From: JBBKWG01 sp037968835
GTDB lineage: Bacteria; Pseudomonadota; Alphaproteobacteria; Rhodobacterales; Rhodobacteraceae
Assembly: GCA_037968835.1 (NCBI GenBank)
Contig: JBBKWG010000237.1
Location: forward strand, 1-57,820
Reading direction: 5' to 3'
DNA length: 57,820 bases
This document shows, piece by piece, positions 34,674-42,609 of the stretch (its first letter is position 1; every line of letters starts with the position of its first letter). The notes under the pieces are model-generated. The model was not told where the DNA came from and did no database searches. It saw only the letters and a program-made list of their open reading frames with translations. A program made the translations under genes and the position numbers.

Positions 34674-35837
34674 TTGGCAACTCCAGTCCTAGACCTTAGC
34701 AGATCGTTTTCACGGCTGGCGCGCGGTGTCGCGACCGGTATTGATCGTGTTGAACGTGCCTATCTTGGCGAGGTCATCCGGCGCGAGGGTTGGGGCCTCA
34801 TCCGGACACCCCGTGGGTTTCTGATGTTCGAACCGGATCGCTTGTCGCGTTTGCCGGGATACCTCGACAATCCAACCGGAGACGCGGCCGATCAGGCATC
34901 GACGATACGCGCAATCGCGTCGTCGCGGGCTTCCACCCTGTCGATCCGCAAGATCATGTGGCGAATGCCGAACGGACTTGCCTACATCAATGTAGGGCAC
35001 ACCAACCTTAATCCGCAGACGTTTCGCGCCATGATGGAGATGCCGGACAACCGCAAGATCGTCATGATTCACGACACGATCCCCCTCGATCATCCCGAGT
35101 ACCAGACCGAAGCCAGTCGCGCAAAGTTCGTTGACCGACTGACGACGGTGATAAATTTTGCCAACCATATCATCGTGCCGTCAGATCAAACCCGCGAGAA
35201 TGTCGAGCGGCGCATGGTTGGAACTGGGCACAGGGTGCCGATCACCGTGTCGCCGCTTGGTGTCGACATTGGCGGCGCGCCGGTGAACGTGAAGCGCTCG
35301 GAGAAACCCTATTTCGTTATATTAGGCACGATCGAACCCAGAAAGAACCACAAGCTTCTTCTCGATATCTGGGACCGGATGCACCTTAAAATGGACGAAT
35401 CCCGGATTCCGGAACTGCGGATCATCGGGTCGCGCGGCTGGAAGAACGAAGAAGTTTTCGACCGGCTGGATCATTCGCCGATCATGGGCAAAACCGTTTT
35501 TGAGCTTGGACCTTTGCCGGACAAGGAGATGAAAGAACATCTGGCGGGCGCGACAGCGCTTTTGTTCCCATCGCTCGCCGAGGGATTCGGATTGCCGCCG
35601 TTCGAAGCGACGGCGCTTGGCGTACCCTCGATTTCGGCTCCGTTGCGTCCCGTCGAACTGCATCTGGGCGATATGCCCGTTTACGCAGATACCGACGACA
35701 TGTATCAATGGTTCAGAGCCATCAGAGAGTTGGCCAGCGAAGACCTGGCAGAGCAAACCCGGCGACATGCGGCCTTGAAGGCGTTCACGCTTCCGACCTG
35801 GGAAAAGCATTTCGACCGGGTCTTCAATATAATCTGA
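34674..35837 (+). CDS. Glycosyltransferase family 4-type (GT-B)
   Basis: 387 residues. The start is TTG 34674, giving MATPVLDLSRSFSRL; no ATG or GTG fits better and no strong ribosome binding site is seen, so it is tentative. The GT-B fold's C-terminal donor site is clear: FVILGTIEPRKNHKLLLDIW, LRIIGSRGW, ELGPLPDKEMKEHLAGATALLFPSLAEGFGLPPFEATALGVPSIS, with the EGFGLPPFEA signature of family 4 transferases. The first half is the acceptor domain (VMIHDTIPLDHPEYQ). It likely adds one sugar in the surface-glycan pathway. Confidence 0.9.
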   Translation: MATPVLDLSRSFSRLARGVATGIDRVERAYLGEVIRREGWGLIRTPRGFLMFEPDRLSRLPGYLDNPTGDAADQASTIRAIASSRASTLSIRKIMWRMPNGLAYINVGHTNLNPQTFRAMMEMPDNRKIVMIHDTIPLDHPEYQTEASRAKFVDRLTTVINFANHIIVPSDQTRENVERRMVGTGHRVPITVSPLGVDIGGAPVNVKRSEKPYFVILGTIEPRKNHKLLLDIWDRMHLKMDESRIPELRIIGSRGWKNEEVFDRLDHSPIMGKTVFELGPLPDKEMKEHLAGATALLFPSLAEGFGLPPFEATALGVPSISAPLRPVELHLGDMPVYADTDDMYQWFRAIRELASEDLAEQTRRHAALKAFTLPTWEKHFDRVFNII

Positions 35838-35858
35838 CCGCAGCGCTGCCCGGGCGAC

Positions 35859-36893
35859 GTGGTCACGGGCGGACAGGTGAGCGTGGGCGCACTGGCGGCA
35901 TACAGGTTGCGGATCGAGCGAAGGCGCTGGCAATTGCGGGCGATCAGGAAGCGGCGAGAGTTGACCTGCGTCACCAATCGCGCGGCGATGATCCGACCTC
36001 AGGCAATTCTGGCATTCTCGACGATCCGAAACGAACGCCCGCGCTTGCGGTATTTTCTGAAGTATTACCGTGACCTTGGCGTCGATCATTTCTTCTTTGT
36101 CGACAACGGTTCGACCGATGGAAGCGGCCAATTCCTTGCAGCAGAGCCCGACGTTTCGCTTTGGTCAACCCAGGCCAGTTACCGCGAAAGCCGCTTCGGC
36201 ACCGACTGGATGAACTGGTTGAAAACCAAGTATGCGCATGGTCACTGGACCCTGACGCTCGATCCGGACGAATTCCTGGTCTATCCGTTCTGCGATAGCA
36301 GGCCAGTTCAGGCCCTGTGCGATTGGCTGGATCAGTCGGGACTTCGATCGTTCGGAACGCTTCTTCTCGATATGTATCCAAAAGGGTCACTCAGCGCGCT
36401 ACGCTATTCGGAGGGGCAGAACCCGTTCGAACTGGCACCTTGGTTTGACCCGGGGAATTACGTCATCTCGATGAATTCCAAGTATAGAAATCTCTGGATT
36501 CAGGGCGGTCCACGCGCGCGGGTCTATTTCGAGGACGATCCCGAACAGGCACCGTCCCTTAATAAAATCCCATTGGTGAAGTGGGACAGAAAATATACGT
36601 TCGTCACCTCGACCCACATGCTGCTGCCGCGCGGGTTGAACCAGGTCTATGACGAAGCCGGGGGCGAGAAAGCGTCGGGTTGCCTTCTCCACGCCAAGTT
36701 TCTGGACAGCCTTGTCGAAAAAGCCGCAGAGGAAGTCGAGCGTCGCGAACATTTTGCGCGCGGACGCGAATACGACGCCTACCACGTAAAGGGCCAGGGC
36801 GAGAGCGGCCTGTGGTCGGAGTGGTCAGAGCGCTACATCAACTGGCGGCAACTTGAAATGCTGGGCCTGATGTCGAAAGGCAATTGGGCATGA
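35859..36893 (+). CDS. Glycosyltransferase family 2-like protein (DUF23/GT92-like type)
   Basis: Up to 344 residues. The start is uncertain: GTG 35859 gives the longest frame, and GTG 35877 or 35883 are close alternatives; sequence similarity to the family should begin at about residue 47 (RPQAILAFSTIRNERPRL). Motifs: FLKYYRDLGVDHFFFVDNGSTDGSGQFL, then HWTLTLDPDEFLVYPF, where DPDEF is the metal-binding acidic site. These are features of transferases that resemble nodulation and capsule GT2 enzymes. It overlaps the next gene by 4 nt (ATGA). Confidence 0.82.
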   Translation: MVTGGQVSVGALAAYRLRIERRRWQLRAIRKRRELTCVTNRAAMIRPQAILAFSTIRNERPRLRYFLKYYRDLGVDHFFFVDNGSTDGSGQFLAAEPDVSLWSTQASYRESRFGTDWMNWLKTKYAHGHWTLTLDPDEFLVYPFCDSRPVQALCDWLDQSGLRSFGTLLLDMYPKGSLSALRYSEGQNPFELAPWFDPGNYVISMNSKYRNLWIQGGPRARVYFEDDPEQAPSLNKIPLVKWDRKYTFVTSTHMLLPRGLNQVYDEAGGEKASGCLLHAKFLDSLVEKAAEEVERREHFARGREYDAYHVKGQGESGLWSEWSERYINWRQLEMLGLMSKGNWA

Positions 36894-38596
36894 GCGTCGG
36901 TTTCGTCATGCTTGCTCATGCCGCACTCGATCGGGCCGCCGAAGTTGCGATTCATCTCGCGGAGCGGGATTGCCCCGTGATCGTCCACGTCGATCGGCGC
37001 GTCGAAAAAGCGCCATTTCGGGACTTCCTGCGACGCGTTGCAGGCTCTCGCAACATCCTCATTGCCCATCGGGTGCGCTGTGATTGGGGCACGTGGTCGC
37101 TGGTCGAGGCAAGTCGTTCCTCGGCTGCGCAATTGCTGAAGTCGTATCCCGCGCTGGGCCACGTCTTCCTGATTTCCGGCTCTTGTCTTCCGATCAAACC
37201 GGTCGAGGAACTGAAGTCGCTCCTCGCTCGCAACCCCGACACGGATTTTATCGAGAGTGTCACCATCGAGGATGTTCCGTGGACCAAGGACGGCCTGTGC
37301 GAAGAGCGGTTTTCACTTTCGTTTCCCTTCGCGTGGAAGCGTCACAAGCGGCTGTTTGACGTCTGGGTCGACATTCAGCGCCGTCTGGGTCTGAAGCGCA
37401 AGATTCCTCTGGATATGCAGCCGCACATGGGTTCGCAGTGGTGGTGTCTGACGCGAAAGACACTGGAATTAATTCTGTGCAACCCCGAGCGGAATCGCCT
37501 GGATCGCTATTTTCGTCGGGTCTGGATCCCCGACGAAAGTTATTATCAGACACTTGTCAGACATCATGGATGCAAGGTCGAAAGCAGATCCCTGACACTT
37601 TCGCGGTTCGACTTTCAGGGCAAGCCGCATGTTTTCTACGACGATCACCTGCTGCTGCTGCGCCAAAGCTCTGCTTTCTTTGCACGCAAGATCTGGCCCG
37701 GCGCACGGCGGCTTTATCTCACGCTTCTGCACGCCGATGCGCAAGCGGGGGCTGGTTCAAATCGACCGGCAGCGTACCACGCAGACCGCACATTCGCCGA
37801 GGCAGTCCACCGTCGAACGCGCGGGCGCTCCGGACTTCTCATGGCCAGCAGGTTTCCGCGCGATGGATTTGAGAATGGCCTGACCGCCGCGCCATATGCA
37901 GTATTTCACGGGTTTAGTGACGTTTTCGAGGACTTTCCCGCGTGGCTTTCGGGCGTTGTCGGAACCCGCACGCATGGCCATCTTTTTGCAGCGGACGGGG
38001 CCGAGTTCGTCGGGGGTCAGCAACATTACGCGGGGGTCTTGTCAAACGCTCCGGCCTTGCGCGACTACAATCCCGAAGCCTTCCTCGGCAACCTGATCTG
38101 GAATACCCGCGGCGAGCATCAATCGTTTCTGTTTTCACCTCGCGACTCGCAAAGTATCAGCCCGTTTCTGGCCCGTGATCCCAATGCGATGATTTCTGTC
38201 ATCAGCGGCGCTTGGACGTTGCCATTGCTGCGTTCCGGCCGGTCGGTTGCTGAACTGAGAGAAAAGGCCGCCCAATTGCAGCGCATCGAAGCCGCCCATC
38301 TGGATCGGTTGCGAGAGCGCAGGACCAGAGCACAGGTCCGCATCTGGACTCTGGCCGAATTCCTGGACCGCCCCGCCGCGCCATTGCAGACAATACTCGA
38401 CGACCTCTCCGGCCCCGACGCACCGCATTTGACCGAGATGCCGCGTCTTGCGCCGATGAACGGTCTGGGAGAGTTCATTCAGGGACTTCGCAACGCCGGA
38501 ATGTTCCCGCATCTGGCCGGGAATGTTGCCATCACGGATATGAAAACAGTGAAACGGCGCGCACCGGTTGGAATTCAGTTGCGGGAGTATAACTGA
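36890..38596 (+). CDS. Core-2/I-branching-type glycosyltransferase (GT14-like) with unknown C-terminal domain
   Basis: 568 residues from ATG 36890. Residues 1-265 match the Branch (GT14, beta-1,6-N-acetylglucosaminyltransferase-like) fold: VGFVMLAHAALDRA, CDWGTWSLVEASRSS, HVFLISGSCLPIKP, HMGSQWWCLTRKT and RRVWIPDESYYQTLVRH. About residues 270-568 form a second region with no family I can name, containing HGFSDVFEDFPAWLSGVVG, GGQQHYAG, NLIWNTRGEHQSFLF and GAWTLPLLRSGRS. It is not membrane-like. The gene is tightly placed between a GT2-like gene and a sulfotransferase gene, one base apart from the latter. Confidence 0.85.
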   Translation: MSVGFVMLAHAALDRAAEVAIHLAERDCPVIVHVDRRVEKAPFRDFLRRVAGSRNILIAHRVRCDWGTWSLVEASRSSAAQLLKSYPALGHVFLISGSCLPIKPVEELKSLLARNPDTDFIESVTIEDVPWTKDGLCEERFSLSFPFAWKRHKRLFDVWVDIQRRLGLKRKIPLDMQPHMGSQWWCLTRKTLELILCNPERNRLDRYFRRVWIPDESYYQTLVRHHGCKVESRSLTLSRFDFQGKPHVFYDDHLLLLRQSSAFFARKIWPGARRLYLTLLHADAQAGAGSNRPAAYHADRTFAEAVHRRTRGRSGLLMASRFPRDGFENGLTAAPYAVFHGFSDVFEDFPAWLSGVVGTRTHGHLFAADGAEFVGGQQHYAGVLSNAPALRDYNPEAFLGNLIWNTRGEHQSFLFSPRDSQSISPFLARDPNAMISVISGAWTLPLLRSGRSVAELREKAAQLQRIEAAHLDRLRERRTRAQVRIWTLAEFLDRPAAPLQTILDDLSGPDAPHLTEMPRLAPMNGLGEFIQGLRNAGMFPHLAGNVAITDMKTVKRRAPVGIQLREYN

Positions 38597-38597
38597 C

Positions 38598-40031
38598 ATG
38601 CCCGAGCGGCGCTTCGACTACTTCGCGGTCCTTGCCGGGATGCGAACCGGCTCGAACCTGTTGGAAGAATCGCTGAATGCGATGCCGGGGGTCGTGTCTT
38701 ACGGAGAGGTGTTCAACCCTCATTTCTTCGGCAGGCCGGATGTTCAATCCATGTTTGGCCTGTCGATGGCCGCACGCGAATCTGACCCGGTCCGCGTGAT
38801 AGGGGCAATGCGCGCGTCGACTGACAAAATGCCGGGATTTCGACTGTTCTACGATCACGATCCCCGCGCGATTGATCAGGTGCTGAACGATGATCGCGCG
38901 GCGAAGATCGTGCTTAGCCGGCGACCGGTCGATAGTTACGTCTCGCTGAAGATCGCCCGTAAGACCGGGCAGTGGTGGCTTGGCGACATGACGTCCGCAC
39001 GCGCCGCCAAGGTGCCATTCGATGCCGCGGAGTATGTCGAATTCCTGAACACGCTTTCGGCGTTTCAGACGCATATATCCCACCGACTTCAGGTGACTGG
39101 TCAGACAGCGTTCAACATAATCTACGAAGACCTGGCCGATCTGGACGTTTTGGCCGGACTTGGGATTTTTCTCGGATCGGGCGGTCCGCCGGACCCCGAG
39201 AAGGTGCGCGCGAAGGTGCAGAATCCAACACGCGTTTCCGAGCGGCTGACCAACGCGCGGCAGGCGGAAGACGCATTGCGCGACATTTCGACCCCCGACA
39301 TCGGTCACATGCCGCATCACGAGCCGGGACGCGGACCGGGGCTGAAATACTTCCGGGCCTGTCGCGCCGCGCCACTTCTTTACATGCCGATCCGGGGTGC
39401 GGGAAACGATCCGGTTCCTGACTGGCTGAAATCTATTGATCCAACCGGCGAACTTGAAACGGGCATGACTCAGCGCGATTTGCGCCGATGGAAACGCGCG
39501 CATCCGGGACATCGTTCATTCACGGTGGTCAGGCATCCGCTTGCACGCGCCCATGACAGCTTTTGCCGATACCTGTTGCCTCCTGATATCGAAAACTACG
39601 CCGATGTGCGTGCGTCCCTGATCGAGAATTATGGCGTTCCCATACCAAGCGACGGCATCGACGACGCTTACGATCTTTCATCGCATCGCGCCGCTTTCCA
39701 GGGCTTTCTGGAATTCTTGCGCGGCAATCTGGGTGGTCAGACCACACTTCGCGTCGACAACACCTGGGCAACGCAAGCGGTTCTGATCCACGCCATTGGC
39801 CAGTTTTCAATTCCCGACCGAGTCGCCCGGGGCGACACCTTGAAGAACGATCTTGCCGAGATCGCGTCCGATGCGGGCATTTCCGCAGACGGTCCCGAAG
39901 CCGACTTTGATGTTACAGCCCCATTCGACCTCAAGGACGTCAGGACCGAAGAAATCGAGGCCGCTTGCGAGGCGGCATATCGGCGCGACTACATGATGTT
40001 CGGATTTGCGCCGTGGCGTCCGACAAGCTGA
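38598..40031 (+). CDS. Two-domain sulfotransferase (NodH-like followed by Sulfotransfer_2-like)
   Basis: 477 residues. The first half (about 1-230) has a PAPS 5'-phosphosulfate loop-like segment AGMRTGSNLLEESL (13-26) and a 3'-phosphate-binding segment IVLSRRPVDSYVSLKIAR (104-121), as in NodH-like sulfotransferases. The second half (about 255-477) repeats the plan: YMPIRGAGND (262-271), FTVVRHPLARAHDSFCRYL (308-326), then IPDRVARGDTLKNDLAEI and IEAACEAAYRRDYMMFGF, a Sulfotransfer_2-like layout. The second 5' loop is degenerate (no Lys). Sulfation of the glycan built by the preceding transferases is inferred. Tail to tail with ptsN, 4 nt apart. Confidence 0.82.
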   Translation: MPERRFDYFAVLAGMRTGSNLLEESLNAMPGVVSYGEVFNPHFFGRPDVQSMFGLSMAARESDPVRVIGAMRASTDKMPGFRLFYDHDPRAIDQVLNDDRAAKIVLSRRPVDSYVSLKIARKTGQWWLGDMTSARAAKVPFDAAEYVEFLNTLSAFQTHISHRLQVTGQTAFNIIYEDLADLDVLAGLGIFLGSGGPPDPEKVRAKVQNPTRVSERLTNARQAEDALRDISTPDIGHMPHHEPGRGPGLKYFRACRAAPLLYMPIRGAGNDPVPDWLKSIDPTGELETGMTQRDLRRWKRAHPGHRSFTVVRHPLARAHDSFCRYLLPPDIENYADVRASLIENYGVPIPSDGIDDAYDLSSHRAAFQGFLEFLRGNLGGQTTLRVDNTWATQAVLIHAIGQFSIPDRVARGDTLKNDLAEIASDAGISADGPEADFDVTAPFDLKDVRTEEIEAACEAAYRRDYMMFGFAPWRPTS

Positions 40032-40035
40032 AGAC

Positions 40036-40500
40036 TCACGCCGCCTGAACGCGTAACGGTTCGGTCAAAAGCGTGTGCAGCGTGCCCGGCTCGTCGTTCG
40101 CGCGAAGTTTGGCGCACAACGCATCATCGCGCATCGTCCGCGACACCAATGCGAGTGCCTTCAGGTGGTCGACGCCGGAATCCAGCGGCGCAAGCAAGGC
40201 AAAGATCAGATCCACCGGCTGACGGTCGACCGAATCGAATTCCAGGGTCTTGTCGAGCCGCACAAAAAGGCCAAGAACGCCGTCAAGCCCGGGAAGGCGG
40301 GCGTGGGGCAGCGCAATCCCCTTGCCAACGCCGGTTGGTCCCAGGCTTTCACGATCCTGCAGAGCGTCGGCGACATCGGCGGCAACCAACCCGTAAGCGC
40401 CGGACGCCACGTCGCCAAGTTCCTGAAACAGTCGCTTCTTGCTGCTCGCCGCACCAATGACCTTCACGGCCTCGGGCCGGAGAATTCCAGTCAGGTTCAT
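40036..40500 (-). CDS. ptsN: Nitrogen regulatory PTS IIA protein
   Basis: 154 residues from ATG 40500, with GGGAAG eight bases upstream; a GTG three codons earlier is possible. An EIIA domain of the fructose/mannitol type, with the phosphorylated His66 in GKGIALPHARLPGL. EIIA-Ntr takes phosphate from the PtsP-NPr chain and controls potassium, nitrogen and other responses. It is the last gene of a minus-strand train and follows hpf by 45 nt, the standard proteobacterial order, although rpoN is absent here. Confidence 0.95.
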   Translation of the reverse strand: MNLTGILRPEAVKVIGAASSKKRLFQELGDVASGAYGLVAADVADALQDRESLGPTGVGKGIALPHARLPGLDGVLGLFVRLDKTLEFDSVDRQPVDLIFALLAPLDSGVDHLKALALVSRTMRDDALCAKLRANDEPGTLHTLLTEPLRVQAA

Positions 40501-40545
40501 TTTATCCACTTCCCGGCAAGGCCATCCCTAACCTCGACACTCAAA

Positions 40546-41115
40546 TCAATTCGGGTCGATCCACCCGATATTCCCGTCATCGCGGCGGTAAACGATGTTC
40601 ACGCCAGCGTCCTGTTTCTCGTTGCGGAAAACCAGTACCGGGGCACCTGCCAGTTCCATTTGCATGACGGCTTCGCCGACGGACAACGACGGGATCTTCG
40701 TTTCCATCTCGGCAATGATCATGGGCTGGAGGCTATCAGGCTCCGATTCTTCCGGTTCGTCCGATGCCGCGAGGATATAAGACGAGGCGTTAAGAAGTTC
40801 AACCGGTACAAGGCGATCCCTGTGGTGATCTTTCAGGCGGCGCTTGTAGCGGCGTAACTGCGTCTCCATTTTCTCCGCGCAATCGTCAAAAGCGGAATAG
40901 ATTTCAACAGCATGCGCCTTTGCCTGCGCGGTCAAGCCGGTCGACAGATGAACCGTCGCCTCGCACACATGCTCATGTCCGCTTTTCGAGAACACGATAT
41001 TCGCATCCGTCGGCCGACCGGCATACTTTCCCACCACGTCGTCCATCGTCGTGCGGACGTGGGTTTGCAGCGCTTCGCCGATGTCGATCTGTTTCCCGGT
41101 GATCTGATACAGCAT
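40546..41115 (-). CDS. hpf: Ribosome hibernation promoting factor, long form
   Basis: 189 residues from ATG 41115, with AAGGGAG six bases upstream. Residues 1-105 are the HPF/RaiA domain (QITGKQIDIGEALQTHVRTTMDDVVGKYAG, ATVHLSTGLTAQAKAHAVEIYSAFDDCAEKMETQLRRYKRRLKDH). After a linker, residues about 130-189 are the dimerisation domain of long HPF (GEAVMQMELAGAPVLVFRNEKQDAGVNIVYRRDDGNIGWIDP). Long HPF joins two 70S ribosomes into inactive 100S dimers. A promoter-like site overlapping a palindrome lies 26 bp upstream of the start. Confidence 0.96.
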   Translation of the reverse strand: MLYQITGKQIDIGEALQTHVRTTMDDVVGKYAGRPTDANIVFSKSGHEHVCEATVHLSTGLTAQAKAHAVEIYSAFDDCAEKMETQLRRYKRRLKDHHRDRLVPVELLNASSYILAASDEPEESEPDSLQPMIIAEMETKIPSLSVGEAVMQMELAGAPVLVFRNEKQDAGVNIVYRRDDGNIGWIDPN

Positions 41116-41140
41116 AATTTTCTCCCTTAAGGCGAGCGTA

Positions 41141-41168
41141 AGATTACACTACACGCAGGACGTGTAAA
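41141..41168 (-). promoter_or_regulatory. Candidate hpf promoter
   Basis: On the minus strand: -35 TTTACA (41168-41163), 16-bp spacer, -10 TAATCT (41146-41141), leaving a leader of about 20 nt that contains the ribosome binding site. The palindrome at 41150-41166 covers the spacer and part of the -35. Confidence 0.5.
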
Positions 41169-41277
41169 TGTCTTGGAATGTGGCGTTTAATTTGAGGTCG
41201 ATTGCCGGCGCTTCGATCGGCGGCAACATCCCGAACTCGGGAATGGCGAAGACAATTTGGTCTTTCATTACCTTCAT
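41149..41277 (-). CDS. Putative small protein, 42 residues, between lptB and hpf
   Basis: ATG 41277 to TAG 41149, in frame without stops. The upstream GGAAGGTGA, about nine bases before the ATG, is a good ribosome binding site. The peptide reads MKVMKDQIVFAIPEFGMLPP and then 22 more residues ending YTSCV. It has no membrane segment and no family I recognise. It lies 58 nt after the lptB stop, in the slot where other proteobacteria have rpoN, and its last codons overlap the hpf promoter palindrome. It is not similar to the RpoN N-terminus. Confidence 0.4.
   Translation of the reverse strand: MKVMKDQIVFAIPEFGMLPPIEAPAIDLKLNATFQDIYTSCV
41150..41166. repeat. 17-bp palindrome in the hpf promoter
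   Basis: TACACG-CAGGA-CGTGTA: 6-bp perfect arms, 5-bp centre, lying between and over the -35/-10 of the hpf promoter. A plausible dimeric repressor or activator site. Confidence 0.6.
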
Positions 41278-41335
41278 TTGGCGTCACCTTCCCGGTAGCT
41301 GTCAATGGGGTGGCAGCGATAAATCCGCAAAGTCG

Positions 41336-42094
41336 TCACGAAATTCTAAAGCTTTGGCCAAGGTAAACGCGTCTCACCTTTTCATCTCTTACGACTTCGT
41401 CCGCAGTGCCGCTCATCAGGACGCCGCCATCGTGCAAGATATAGGCGCGGTCCACGATTTCCAGCGTCTCGCGGACGTTGTGATCGGTGATCAGGACGCC
41501 AATCCCGCGCTCCTTCAGGTCGATCACAAGATCACGGATGTCGCCGACCGCGATCGGGTCGATGCCCGGAAAAGGTTCATCGAGAAGCAGATATTTCGGA
41601 TTCGCCGCGAGGGATCGGGCAATCTCGCAGCGCCGCCGTTCACCGCCCGAAAGGGCCAATGCCGGCGTGCGCCGAAGGTGGCCAATCGAAAACTCGTCCA
41701 GCAACTCCTCCAGTCGCTCGCGCCGTTTGGTGTGATCCTTCTCGACGATCTCCAGGATCGCAATGATGTTGTCCTCGACGTTCAGGCCCTGAAAGATCGA
41801 ACGTTCCTGCGGCAGATAGCCAATCCCAAGTCGGGCGCGGCGGTACATCGGGAAATTCGTCACATCCTGCCCGTCAATCAGGACTTGCCCGCCGTCCGGC
41901 ATCACAAGGCCCGCAATCGAGTAGAAACAGGTCGTCTTGCCCGAGCCGTTCGGACCAAGAAGGGCAACAACCTCGCCCCTCTGCAGATCGAGGCTGACGT
42001 CGCGAATGATTGGCCGCTTGCGATACGACTTGCGCAAATTCCGGACCTTCAGGCCCTGATCACCCTCGGCGACTGTCAGTTCGGGTGCGGTCAT
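41336..42094 (-). CDS. lptB: LPS export ABC transporter ATP-binding protein
   Basis: 252 residues. ABC ATPase with Walker A GPNGSGKTT, signature LSGGERRR, Walker B YLLLDEPFPGIDP and the H-loop TDHNVRETL. The FPMYRRARLGIGYLPQERSIFQGLNVEDN segment is typical of LptB. It powers LptFG, with LptC and LptA forming the bridge that carries lipopolysaccharide to the outer membrane. Its ATG overlaps the lptA stop by one base (TGATG). Confidence 0.97.
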   Translation of the reverse strand: MTAPELTVAEGDQGLKVRNLRKSYRKRPIIRDVSLDLQRGEVVALLGPNGSGKTTCFYSIAGLVMPDGGQVLIDGQDVTNFPMYRRARLGIGYLPQERSIFQGLNVEDNIIAILEIVEKDHTKRRERLEELLDEFSIGHLRRTPALALSGGERRRCEIARSLAANPKYLLLDEPFPGIDPIAVGDIRDLVIDLKERGIGVLITDHNVRETLEIVDRAYILHDGGVLMSGTADEVVRDEKVRRVYLGQSFRIS

Positions 42095-42594
42095 CAGTTG
42101 TTGCCTGCGCCGAAAACCGTGCGGACCCGGCCTTCCATTCGACCCGTCCCAGAAGTCAGATCGACTATCAGCCGCTCACCCGACAAAGCATTCTGGCCTT
42201 GTGTCAAAAGCACATCGCCGGACAGGGTGACGGTTGAATCCGCTATCGAATAAACCGCTTCCCGCGCTTCCGCCGCATCGGTCGGCGTCACGAATGTCAC
42301 ACCGCCTGACGCGATAAGCCGGGAGATCCCGTTTGCTGTCGCGTCGCCTTCTGTCGCGTACTCGATCAGCACCTTGTCTGCCGACATCCGCACGTCGCCC
42401 TGCACGACCAGCACATTGCCATCGAAAACGGCCTGACCGCTGTTTTGATCCACACTGAAGGTGTCGGCGGAAACCTCGACAGGCATACCGCTGTCAAACG
42501 TGCCGCTTCCGAGCGTAAGATTGGCGCCCTGTGCATGAGCGCCGTGCGACATGAAGGCAAACAGCAGACAGATTACAACACGGAAAATTTGCAC
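42094..42594 (-). CDS. lptA: LPS transport periplasmic protein LptA
   Basis: 166 residues from GTG 42594, with AAGGAG ten bases upstream. Signal peptide of about 21 residues (ICLLFAFMSHGAHAQG). The mature protein is the OstA/LptA beta-jellyroll: VEVSADTFSVDQNSGQAVFDGNVLVVQGDVRMSADKVLIEY, read in pieces, with ISRLIASGGVTFVT and SGDVLLTQGQNALSGERLIVDL. It forms the periplasmic bridge of the Lpt machine. lptC is 15 nt upstream and lptB overlaps. Confidence 0.95.
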   Translation of the reverse strand: MQIFRVVICLLFAFMSHGAHAQGANLTLGSGTFDSGMPVEVSADTFSVDQNSGQAVFDGNVLVVQGDVRMSADKVLIEYATEGDATANGISRLIASGGVTFVTPTDAAEAREAVYSIADSTVTLSGDVLLTQGQNALSGERLIVDLTSGTGRMEGRVRTVFGAGNN

Positions 42595-42609
42595 GACGCG
42601 TCAGCTCCT

